A DNA stretch of 64,000 nt. Origin: Limnephilus marmoratus (lineage: Eukaryota; Arthropoda; Insecta; Trichoptera; Limnephilidae). The notes under the pieces were generated by a model that saw only the letters and a program-made list of their open reading frames with translations, had not been told where the DNA came from and did not search any database. The stretch is taken from the NCBI GenBank assembly GCA_917880885.1, contig OU862907.1, forward strand, positions 72,845,072 to 72,909,071. Direction: 5' to 3'. This document shows positions 33,242 to 42,947 of this stretch, piece by piece (within the stretch, counting starts at the first letter, position 1; every line of letters starts with the position of its first letter). The translations under genes were made by a program, and so were the position numbers.

Positions 33242-33724
33242 CCGTTCGCAGATTGCTTACTACGCTTATTCGAGTCATTTAATTATATTTTATTTAAAAA
33301 TTGGAAATATATACACGCAACTAATAAGGCCATGTAAAAAAAATTATGAGTGAAGAATAAAATATCTCACAGCCGCTTTTATCAATTAAAAGCCAAAAGA
33401 GAGTCCACTCAGTTAAGGACTTAGAGAACTAAATGCAATGTTGACTTCACAAACTTTAATATTTTAATTTCTTAGTTTAAGATGCTTCGATGCTTGCACT
33501 ACTATATGTGTCTATAATGAAATTTTTGTTATATGATATTATGTAAATCCTAACAATTATTCATTGATCATATTATTTCGTTGAAATTTTAATAGTTTTA
33601 GTTTTATCCTTTACTATGAGTATCTAATGAATTTTGGTTACATGAAAGTAACAAGTATGTGTATGATTATATGCATTATGCGTATACGTATGTGTATGTA
33701 TCTGTGAACGTATGTGTATATATA
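33242..33724. other. Unassigned AT-rich sequence
   Basis: No gene or repeat unit is recognised. The (GTATGT)-rich stretch at 33650-33720 is a low-complexity run next to the following MITE. Confidence 0.4.
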
Positions 33725-34102
33725 CAGGGTGTTAAGGGACGTATTGACTTACTTTAACCAGTGATTCCTGACATTATTTGGAGTAAAAAATGTAAATGAA
33801 ATTTTGGTCTCCAGTGACTTTTTTTGATGACCTTTCTTTTTTTTAATTTTATTTTTTCAAATTCAAACAAAAAAAATTCTGCCGCATGTCGTCGCTGATC
33901 ACTCAGCCGAGTAACCGATCAACCCCTCACTCCGCCTACAACTGTCCATCACCTATCATTTTTTAATGTTTTTGTAGAAAAACTAAATAAATAAAAACAT
34001 CGAAAATGTCACCGGACACCAAAATTTCATTTACATTTTTTACTCCAAATAATGTCAGGAATTACTGGTTAAAGTAAGTCAAGTACGTCCCTTAACACCC
34101 TG
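33725..34102. mobile_element. MITE with ~85-bp terminal inverted repeats
   Basis: Ends CAGGGTGTTAAGGGACGTA at 33725 and, inverted, TACGTCCCTTAACACCCTG ending at 34102. Pairing continues through TTTAACCAGTGATTCCTGAC and ATTATTTGGAGTAAAAAATG for about 85 bp with few mismatches. TA lies on both sides. It is non-coding, 378 bp. TA target and CAGGGTG ends suggest a Tc1/mariner-type source. Confidence 0.9.
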
Positions 34103-34471
34103 TATATATATGAATGTATGAGTATATATATATATATATATATTGATAGGGTCGAGTATCAATTTAGTGGGCTCAGAAACAAAATACAAGTATCTCGGTA
34201 CGATAGTTTATTTTACAAGTTACACAGAATATCAGTTAATGTTTTTTTACAGTCTCACATGACGCTTCTAAAAAAAACTCCTCTCTGTCAAAAAAAAAAA
34301 ATCAAACAAAACAATTCAATTCGAATTCTGGTGCGTTTAAAAATAAATGGATTCTATTAACCACCGTACGAAAGTACCTAGACTACACTGGGTAGCTCTA
34401 TTCGAGCCGTGACTGATTCCATTTGCGTTTTTTTTTAGTGACGGGGTTTTGGGTCACTCGACATGCTCGTA
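34103..34471. other. 3' flank of the gypsy Pol fragment
   Basis: (TA)n occurs at 34121-34142, then AT-rich sequence. It may contain the retrotransposon's 3' non-coding region, but no LTR partner is found in the window. Confidence 0.4.
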
Positions 34472-37205
34472 TCAATCCACCCGGTCTTCTTGAGTCAAAA
34501 TCTCGTTATCGTGATCCTCCACCCGGACTTCTTGGATTGTTGGTACCCTTTTTAATTCAACTGCGTGGATTTTAGTGGGTTTACCTCTTTTGTCTACCCA
34601 GTATATATTACCTCTTCCACTTTTCATGAGGATTTTGTGAGGTCCACTCCATTTAGGTGCAAAGCCTGCGAAATTTCCTTCTGGAGATCCAGATAATTGG
34701 TGTTCCTTTACTAACACCTCTTCTCCTTGTTGGTATCTAAATAAGGCTTCCACCGCTGGGGCGTACCTCTCTTGGTACGCTGCTTGATTCCTTCTTATTT
34801 CCTCATCTGCTGGTTCTCGCTGATGGGGTAAAACGATTGCCTCGTTCGCGTTTTCTGGGAAAGCTTGCCACTCTCCTGGTCGCGGTATATCGTATCCCAG
34901 TAGTTCTTGACTGGGTGATACGCCTGTCGCTTCGTTCTTTCTGTTGCGGGTCGTCATTATTACTCCCGGCAGTTTCTCATCCCATTTGTTGTGAGGTGAA
35001 TCTCTGAGGAGAATTCTCAAGCCTTTTTTGATTTCCTGGTTTCTCCTTTCCATGGGGTTTGAGCGTGGGTGGTATATAGCTGTTGTCCAATGATTACATT
35101 GCCATCTTTCTATTGCGGCTAACCATTGGCGGTGGATGAACTGTCGCCCGTTATCCGTGAGAATGCGTTTCGGGTAACCGTACCTTGGAAATACTTCAGT
35201 TTCTAACTGGTGGATTATGGTCTTTGCTATACTAGACTTAATCGGAAATGCTTCTACCCATCTTGTGAATAAGTCTGTTACTACAAGAATAAATTTGTTT
35301 CCATGCAGGGTTCTTGGGTACGATCCCATGACGTCGGCGGCGACCACTTCAAATGGTCTATTTGGTTTTGTGCCTCCTTGAGGAGCCGCGGGTCTATTTG
35401 GACCACGTTTTGATGTGGCACATGTCATGGATTGGCGTACCAGTCTGCGGATCTCTTCGTTCATTCCTGGCCAGAAGTAATGTGCTGATATTGCTCTCGT
35501 TGTTTCTGCTGCTCCCGGGTGGTTTGCGGTGTCCGAGTTGTGATATTCTTCCAGAACTCTTGAAATTGTGCTTCGAGGGATGAACAGCCGGTCCATTTTT
35601 CCTTCGTCTCTTTTCCAAAGTTTTCCTTGGTTGACGTTATACCTTGTGTAGTGATTTATATCGATGGCATTGTTTAGGATTTCTCTGTCGTTTAGAGTGT
35701 TCCATCGATCTATTCTTTTCTGTGTTTCCCGATCTGTCGATTGTCCTGATTTTACCGCGCTTGCTAGGGTTTGTTGCTCTTCCTCCTCTTCTGAGTCTAT
35801 TTGGTTTATGCCGTTATCTCCGCCGACTTCCGGATAGCTTTCTCGGGTGTTTCCGGTAACCGTTTCGAGTATCATTTGCGTTGGTCCTGGGTTTCTAGAC
35901 AGAGCGTCGGCGAGCTCGTTAGCTTTTCCCGGACAGTGCTCTACAGTAAAGTCGTGGTCTTGTAGGAGTAGGGCCCATCTTGTGAGTTTGGCCCTTTCGT
36001 TCTTTGCATCGTTTAGCCATGTTAGAGCTCGGTTGTCTGTGATGAGCTTAAAGTGCCTCCCTTCTAGGTAAGGCCGGTATTTCTTAATAGCCCATATTGC
36101 TGCCAGTGCTTCCTGTTCATTGCTATGGTACCTTTCTTCAGCTGGTGAGAACCGGGTGCTCGAGTATGATATCACATCTCGTGAACCATCTTCATTTTTA
36201 TGGAAGAGTACTGCTGCGGCTCCTAATTTACTTGCATCCGTTTGTAGCACGAATTCCCTACTAAAATCGGGTCTCTTGAGTTCCAGCGGCCCCGCCATTG
36301 TATTTTTTATTTGCTGCATGGCTTCTTCGGCTTCTCCGGTCCATTGGAATTTTATCTTATTTCTGGTAAGATTTGTTAAGGGTGCCGACATTTCGGCAAA
36401 GTTTGGTATGTATTCCCTCAACCAGTTGCACACTCCTAGAAAACTGCGAAATTCTTTTCTTGTTTGAGGTGATGGTGTATTTTTAATGGCTTCTTCGTGT
36501 GGCCTCTGGGGAGTGTTGCCCGTGGCACTGACTGTGTGTCCCAAGTATGTGATTTCATCTGTGGCGATGATACATTTTTCTGGAGAGCATTTTAACCCAA
36601 ACTCTGCCAATCGTTCTAGGATGAGGCGGAGGTGTCGTAAGTGGTATTTTAAGTTTTCGGAATATACGACGATATCATCCAGATAGGCCATGGCAAATTT
36701 TCTAAGGAACCCGGCTAATACTTGCTGGCTCATGGTTCTTTGAAATGTCTTGGGTGCACCTTTTAACCCGAATGGCATTACTCGGAACTGGTAACTGCCC
36801 CCATCTGGTGTGGTAAAGGCAGTCTTTTCTCTGTCTTCTGGTGCCATCGGTACTTGCCAGTACCCGCTTTTAAGATCCAGTACTGTGAATACCTTGGCTG
36901 TGCTCAGGTCTTTAAGTGTTTCGTGGATGATTGGCAGTGGGGAGGGTTCAGTTATTGTTGCTTGATTCAACTTTCTGTAGTCTATGCAGAATCGTCGCCC
37001 TTCTTTTCCCTTTTTGGCCACCATTACTACTGGGAAACTGTATGGGGATCTGCTGGATTCTACTACTCCATCCGCTATCATCCCTTACAGTTGTTTGTAT
37101 AAATCCTTTTTCTTCTCGTCCGAAAGGCGATGTAGTGGAACGCAGATTGGTCTGTCGGTGTTCAGGTGGATTCTGTGCGGTGCACGGACATAGGAATATA
37201 TGGAC
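34472..37205 (-). pseudogene. Ty3/gypsy Pol fragment: RT, RNase H, integrase
   Basis: An 869-aa uninterrupted frame starts at 37081. RT: RRFCIDYRKLNQ, TVLDLKSGYWQVPM, FGLKGAPKTFQR and catalytic YLDDIVVYS. RNase H: FVLQTDASKLGAAAVLF, SNEQEALAAIWAIK, FKLITDNRALTWL. Integrase: an H...H zinc-binding start with only one clear Cys (TCATSK), then VVAADVMGSYP, LTDNGRQF and a Glu near MERRNQEIKKG, i.e. a D,D,E core. Coding similarity continues upstream to about 37205 but an in-frame TAA lies at about 37086-37088. Gag and protease are absent and no LTRs were found, so this is a truncated, inactive copy. It ends about 180 bp before the THAP gene. Confidence 0.9.
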
Positions 37206-37238
37206 CTGCCCTAAGTGATAAATGCGTATTATTTCTCC

Positions 37239-37272
37239 AAGCCCAGGCGGTTCCATGGAACCGCCTGGGCTT
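37239..37272. repeat. Perfect 34-bp palindrome
   Basis: AAGCCCAGGCGGTTCCA is followed immediately by its exact reverse complement, with no loop. It lies between the gypsy fragment and the THAP gene. Confidence 0.95.
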
Positions 37273-37304
37273 ACGAGAGCCGCCTCACTTGAATCTAAAA
37301 AATG

Positions 37305-37312
37305 TGACGTCA
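37305..37312. promoter_or_regulatory. CRE-type site TGACGTCA upstream of the THAP gene
   Basis: The consensus CREB/ATF palindrome lies about 70-85 bp before the predicted THAP coding start. No experimental support; an 8-bp match can occur by chance. Confidence 0.35.
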
Positions 37313-37539
37313 TCATTCTTGTTCTGACCAGCGCCGAAGTCACATAGTACATTTTACGAAATAACAAGGCAAAAACGGTAGCTTGTGCTATGAAAACGTG
37401 TAAAAATAGAAGTGAAAAGGAGAATAAACCAAATTGTCGTATTACATTCCATAGGTAAGCATTATTTTACTTTATTTTAAGCTTATTTGAATTATATTAC
37501 AATATTATCAGTTTTGTAACATTATTATACTATCATGAA

Positions 37540-37680
37540 CGTGTTTACACACAGCCGTAATATGCGTGGGATGGCGTATTTCAGCATATCGCTCGCCATA
37601 TATTCCGATTGGGAATGTACGGCGAGCGATATGCCGAAATACGCCATCCCACGCATATTACAGTTGTGTGTGTGAACACG
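37540..37680. mobile_element. Fold-back palindromic element in THAP intron 1
   Basis: The left arm CGTGTTTACACACAG...TATCGCTCGCC (37540-37600) and the right arm GGCGAGCGATATGCC...GTGAACACG (37621-37680) are near-perfect reverse complements of about 60 bp, with a short ~20-bp centre that is itself partly complementary (ATATTCC/GGAATGT). This would form a hairpin of about 65 bp. It is MITE-like; no clear target duplication. Confidence 0.8.
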
Positions 37681-38149
37681 TGTTAACGCTCAGAGAGCGT
37701 GTTCACATGCATGGCGGACGTAAAACACACAGCCGTTTGCAAAAGAATCAGGGATGTGCCTTCGCCTTTTGCGCTTTGCTAATATTTATTTTTGCGCTTT
37801 CCTAATCGTATCATTTGGAACGTCTATCTTTTCATGTGTTATTTCTTGCTGGAAATCCGTCGTATTAATAAAGGATAATAAACCAATCATTTTTAAATTT
37901 ATCACACTTTAAGGGCCTTATTACTAAACGAGTTTTGAATTTTACGCAACTGATAAACAAGCGTTAATATAAGATAAATAGTTGGTTGGTTGGTTATTCA
38001 GTTGTATAAAATTTAAAACACGTTATTAGTAAGGGGTTAAAAGTGGAATAAAGTATGGTTTTATTTATTAGGCGTTATTGTATATTTTGCTTTCTTCATT
38101 ATGTACTCCTTCGTGGTATGTTTAGAAGTAAAATGTAGATACAGTGAGC

Positions 38150-38490
38150 ATGTTTGGAATGAAAAAAGTATGTGTCATTTTGCTGTCCGATGATATTTTT
38201 TATCAATCAAAATTTAAAATAAAATATTTTTCTATCGCACGTTGCCACCGATTATATTATCTTTGGATCACACTGTCACGTCTCAGCGGACCACGTGTTA
38301 GGTAAGCGCGTTGTTTCGTATGTACGGTACTGCTGGAACGAGAACGAGTGTATATCGCGTAATGCTCTAGGTTATTCCGAGTATGTATATGTATGGAAAA
38401 CACGTTTTTTGTTTTTAATTGAAAAAGTGTCATCGGACGACAAAATTACATCTAAATTTTGACTCCAAATACTCTTAGGAATCGCTGGTA
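38150..38490. mobile_element. Diverged relative of the 33725 MITE in THAP intron 1
   Basis: The right part (TCATCGGACGACAAAATTAC, TTGACTCCAAAT, AGGAATCGCTGGT) parallels the inner TIR of the element at 33725-34102. The left part (TGTCATTTTGCTGTCCGATGA) is its approximate inverse. Terminal bases are too decayed to define exact ends. Confidence 0.45.
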
Positions 38491-39659
38491 AAAGCTGTGT
38501 GTATAAAATTTAATTTGTTTTTCTTTTCTATTATCTTCTGAAAAGTGAAATTTTATCTATTTTCTTAAAGATTTCCCAAAAAAGAAGACTTGAAGACAAT
38601 GTGGCGACTTTCATCCGGTAAAAGTGAGCAGACAAGTGTTCGTAACCTTCGTATCTGCTCAGAACATTTCAAAGAGACAGATTTTATAATAAACAAACAG
38701 GGCACACGTGTGCTACGTGTAGGTGCGATTCCATCGGTCTCTTTGTCACCTGTTACAGAAAGAATTATCGTTAGTATATAAATTCTTTAATGACTAATAA
38801 TTCTTTTTTGTAGTTATTCATTACATGTAATTATTTTAATTTTATTATCTATCCATTTCAGAAATTAAGCGACAACTTCTCTGAGAAATCATATGTATGT
38901 CTTTCTCTAGCTGATGAAACGATCAATAATACTTATGGATGGATGAACCCTCAAGAGGATTCTGATTTTTCACTCGTTTCTTGCGCACCTGCTCTACACA
39001 GCACACACGTCGTGAGTTCATTCTTATATTTAATTATCCTTTAAATTAATATTTTATTGATAGTGCATGTCACAAATTTGTAATAAATATGTAAATTATC
39101 GAATTGCAATAATGATTATATACCTAATATTGTCAACTTTGTCTTGTTTCGAAAAGGAATGCGAACCAGAACCTATGACTATGTGCTTGACGGAGATCTA
39201 GGCCGTAGCTGCAGCTGCTCAGTCATGTGTGCTCGTCAGTTGTATGGTACCCACTACTATTCCAGAAAGCTTTGTGAGTACCAATTGATTATTGACCTTT
39301 GATGACTTCAAAAACACATTGTACTATTATGTAGTGTGCGGACCACTCTAGTAACTGACTAAATGTTTTTATACCTAAAAATATAATATTATGTCTCTAT
39401 TCCCCAGATTCAGGAACCCCAACCCGTCTTTATGGAAGAACCACTTATTATATCAAAAACCACTCAAAAAAATAAACCAATTGAAGTCAATTACAAAAAA
39501 ATGGAAAACTTATTATTAGAAAGTAAGTTACTAATTAGAAAATTTAAAAAAATTTACGTTGTTTATAAACGTAAAATATTTCTTTAGAAAATATTTTTTA
39601 TTTGATATACACAGCTTCTCTGAGACGGTGTTGGAATAAATTATCTTTTTTAATCTTCT

Positions 39660-39930
39660 TTTTTTTATAAATGAAACCGTACAAGAGTCCCAACTGCCCT
39701 CAACTGTCTGAAGCAAATGAGAATATGGCATCCCCAATTGGGGTATGTTGTGAGGTTGAAGGTAGTGGGGAGTGGTAGGAGATTGTGAAGAGGACGGTGG
39801 GGAAATCTGGCTATTCAGATCTGATCAATGATAGTATTTTCCACTCTAGAACGTGCGGCAAACATTTAAAAATTATTTTTAATTAGTAAATTGTGAAATA
39901 ATTCAAATTTTTAATTTGCACGTTGGGTTA
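39660..39930 (-). repeat. Partial tRNA-derived SINE copy
   Basis: The body matches copy 1 (GGCATCCCCAATTGGGG, GAAGGTAGTGGGGAG, TTCCACTCTAGAACGTGC), with internal deletions and without a tRNA head. It truncates the region after THAP exon 5. Confidence 0.7.
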
Positions 39931-40309
39931 TGTTGTTTTCTCTTAAGCTGTGCTGTTATTTTTGTACGTTATTTAAACCTCTGTAAGTTGTTTATTGAAT
40001 GCTGTTCTCACAAATATAATGTTATTCTTAACCCTTTTTGTCTTTTTCTTTTCACTTCTTCCATTGTCCATAGACAATGTAAGAAATAATTTAATGGAAG
40101 TTATATATATTATAAAAATATTATTTCTTTAAACAATATTATGCATAGTCTGAGAATACTGTTACTGTGTCGGTGTAGGTATATAATACTGTTTTACTAA
40201 GTTTCTGCTGATATATGCTTAAATGTACCTAAACAAAAAATATTATACGCAAAAAATAAATAAAAAGCACCTTCGTCTTCAAAATATTCCAATTAATACC
40301 CCACTCCTG
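39931..40309. other. Unassigned AT-rich sequence
   Basis: No gene, RNA or repeat unit is recognised here. Confidence 0.4.
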
Positions 40310-40590
40310 GCTACGCACGATCCGATTTGCAGAACCCAGATAAGTTGGGAGGTTTAGGGGGGAGGGGGGAAGTTGTTGCTTATACACAATGCGTCGATGT
40401 GGTGGTGAGAAGTACCTGTCTATGTAAATCTGGTCACTAAACACGCTTTAAGCCATTTCAAGCAGTTGGGGCGATACTAAGAGTATCTAAAAAAAGGAGC
40501 AAATAATAATGTAACTGCTACGTGCTACGTATTATTGTAATTAAATAACGTGTGAAATAATTCAAGTAAAATAATTTTAATTAAAAGAGA
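40310..40590 (-). repeat. Degenerate tRNA-derived SINE copy
   Basis: GAAGTACCTGTCTATGTAAATCTGGTCAC and TTCAAGCAGTTGGGGCGATAC-like segments (about 40408-40480) match the SINE body; the remainder is decayed. Confidence 0.5.
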
Positions 40591-40611
40591 TAATTACATT
40601 ATTTTTATTAA

Positions 40612-40890
40612 CTAGCAGACCCGGCCACACGTTGCTGTGGCTAACGAAACACAACGCCATTACCCAACCTTTATAAAATCCTCACCACCCGCTTGCCTGC
40701 TGCCCGCTGCCTGAATTGAATATTTGAATTTCTCGGCTTTTCTCTACTATAATAAGCATGTAATATACATATAAACCTTTCTCTTGAATCATTCTATCTA
40801 TTGGTGAAAACCGCATGAAAATCCGTTGCGTATTTTAAAAGATCAATGCGCACATACATTTTGAGTGCCTTCATTTTATGCTATGTAATT
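40612..40890 (-). mobile_element. Helitron-like interspersed repeat
   Basis: On the minus strand it ends GGCCGGGTCTGCTAG followed by T, a Helitron-type CTAG terminus. The interior phrase AAAATCCGTTGCGTATTTTAAAAGATC is one I recognise from common insect repeats. The 5' end near 40890 is not certain, so classification is tentative. Confidence 0.45.
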
Positions 40891-41214
40891 ATACCAACAG
40901 AGCGGTTGTGATAACCCTAAAATATGTCGACCATCACGAATGTGGGCGGTTCTCGAATGTGGTAAGTAAATTATGAAACATTTGTAAAAGTGTCTTAACT
41001 AAATATGGCAACAAAATAGTTGGCTGTGAAAAGATGCGAACTTTACTTTGCCTATTCAGACTTCGCAAATATGTTAATAACGTAGCGAGCAATTCGCGCT
41101 CCCACGTAAAAAGGTCTATTCATTAAAAAGCAGATGTTATTTTTTAAGAACTAAATGGTGATATTATAATGCGAGATGCCTATATACAGTCAGATTAATT
41201 TTTCAACCAATCAC

Positions 41215-41535
41215 AGTCATCTTCCCCTCTTCTTACCGCCATAGTTGATTTTTCCCCTCACCTGTTAGTTCTGGTCTATTGAATTTGAATGTCTATGGCT
41301 ATTTTGCTGTTTTTGCACATCACGGGGTAAAGGACGTATATGGCACGGGTAGCTGATTTGAGTTTGTCCTGTATGTGGTGGCGACGCCCGTGGCGCTAAG
41401 TGGTTTTAGAATCTAAGTGAGGCCAAAGTACTTAATGGTTTTGAAACATGGTACATAGGTTCGGCGGATGTTTATGGTTTTCTCTACTGACTTTGGTGGC
41501 CACGACTTTGGTGGGGTTGACTGAGATTCTATATT
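41215..41535 (-). pseudogene. Jockey-type RT fragment
   Basis: The minus-strand reading gives IKYFGLT and then DKLKSATRAIYVLYPVMCKNSK, the segment after the RT catalytic core in jockey/CR1-type LINEs. Stops and frameshifts interrupt it. It borders an R350 copy on the right. Confidence 0.5.
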
Positions 41536-41544
41536 TCGAGGAAC

Positions 41545-41945
41545 AGAGAAAAATAATTCCCCTCAGGGCCTATGTCATCTTTATGATGCTGTCTGGAGGG
41601 TGTGTTAGGGAACGTAAGCAGTAAAAGTTCTGGATAGGAAAAAGGTATGAGGGGTGGGTAGGTATCTGGGTCAGTTTGTCCAGTAGTGACGGACGAATGA
41701 ATTCATTCCTTCCAATGCGGTGCAAATCCTACCGAGTCTTGCTGGAGAGTTCAAAAGATCTCCCTCAAAGACTCTCGGCCTGCCGCATTTGGTGAGCAGA
41801 CGCATCTGCCGCCAAGATCTGGAAAAATCTGACCCCATGACCCGAGCACCCCTTCTAAATCACCAAACGTAGCGAACCACTTGGGGTGACCAATGCAGAG
41901 GTGTTGGTTATCCAATAAATGTACTAAGTTCCCGGGATGGCGGTA
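41545..41945 (-). repeat. R350 repeat copy 6
   Basis: On the minus strand it runs from ATTGGATAACC (about 41912) through GGTCACCCCAAGTGGTTCGC, the CTTGCAC region and CCCTCCAGACAGCATC to the GCCCTGAGGGGAATTATTTTTC tail at about 41550-41575. Confidence 0.78.
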
Positions 41946-42399
41946 CCCTCATATTGAAGCATGTACACGTAACTGATTAAAAATGCATTACTCATTACTG
42001 TTTTTCATTACCGCCATCATTTATTTCATCAAAACCTAAGTATTGTATTTATTTATTTAAGTTCATCTTATTGAATTTTGTGCATTAAGATGGAGCCACC
42101 CCGTGAAGCCGACATTACTAAATTATGATGTAAAATGAAAATTATTGTACCCATACCCGCCTCCCAAATTGATTGTTTGATCTTTTAATACTTTTGGGAA
42201 GCTGGGTCAGCGGAATGAATATTGTAATATTATGGGATTAAATCATGGGGTATTTTACTAAAACTAGGTAACTTTGAAATAAGCTTTATTGGGAAATTGA
42301 ATTACAAGAAAGTAATCAATCGGTGGTACCCATACATGTCTATCAAATTGAAACCAATAGAAATAACGAACATTATAGGTAAATTCAAAACATGTAACA
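41946..42399. other. Unassigned AT-rich sequence
   Basis: No coding or repeat signature is supported here. Confidence 0.4.
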
Positions 42400-42705
42400 A
42401 TATTCATTGATTTAAATTAAACAAAAATATAGAAAGTATATTTACGGCACTTTCTAGAAAGGAAGATTGCACCAGTATGGCACTGCTGAAACACCACCAT
42501 TCGGAAATAAACTTTGCTGGAAATAGCATCGTGTTTTTTAAGCCGTGTTTGGTTACCAAATCTGAGTAGTCAGGAACATCCCCGCATTCCTCTTTCCCTC
42601 TCCAGAACCAAAAGCCTCTCAACAAATACCAAATATTGGGAATACCAAAGTCTCACTAGCCGGTAACAGTTGGGACGCTTATACGGTACTCATAATAAAT
42701 AAATA
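42400..42705 (+). repeat. Diverged tRNA-derived SINE body
   Basis: It matches the SINE of 22745-23180 in the same orientation: CACCACCATTCGGAA, CCGTGTTTGGTTACCAAATCTGAGTAG, ACAAATACC...GGGAATACCA and GCTTATACGGTACTCA. The tRNA head is missing. Confidence 0.65.
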
Positions 42706-42779
42706 CATATTATTAAAATAAAAACATTGTTGTTTTTCTCTAATATAAATAAGCATGCAACGTTTATTTTTTTCAAACA

Positions 42780-42947
42780 CGAATAGTTCAATAAATTAGG
42801 TTTTTTCCAGTATGGGAAAGCATGTGAGGTATGATAGTTCAGTTTAGAGAAAAAGAATAACTAAAGTTGTAACACAAGTAAGGTTTTCTCCTATGTGGGT
42901 AAACAAGTGATGTTTTAAATTTACACTTGGAGAATATGAGAAAAGTT
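42780..42947 (-). pseudogene. Degenerate fingers downstream of gene C stop
   Basis: Finger-like text continues past the gene C stop (TACTGGAAAAAACC linkers and TGTTTTTC-like helices on minus) with several frame breaks, indicating gene C once encoded about two more fingers. Confidence 0.55.

Larger units (their letters stand above)
37375..39522 (+). pseudogene. THAP-domain gene, at least five exons, with two lesions
   Basis: Exon 1 (37375-37454) encodes VACAMKTCKNRSEKENK...ITFHR; exon 2 (38571-38769) continues FPKKEDLKTMWRL, RICSEHFKETDF and RVGAIPSV. Together they give the THAP C2CH zinc module: C-x4-C, FHRFP, W, C-x2-H and the closing AIPS motif. THAP domains are sequence-specific DNA-binding modules. 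Exons 3 (38862-39011), 4 (39157-39273) and 5 (39408-39522) join in phase, each with GT/AG borders. Two problems: the first zinc Cys lies upstream of the first ATG (37390), where the expected start position reads ACG, and exon 4 has an in-frame TAG at 39199. Later exons are not found; SINE debris follows. It is either a recent pseudogene or a gene with an unseen upstream exon. Confidence 0.7.

Noticed and set aside
35353..37218. Plus-strand open frames of 66-115 aa
   Set aside because: All lie antisense within the gypsy Pol frame and have no independent signal.
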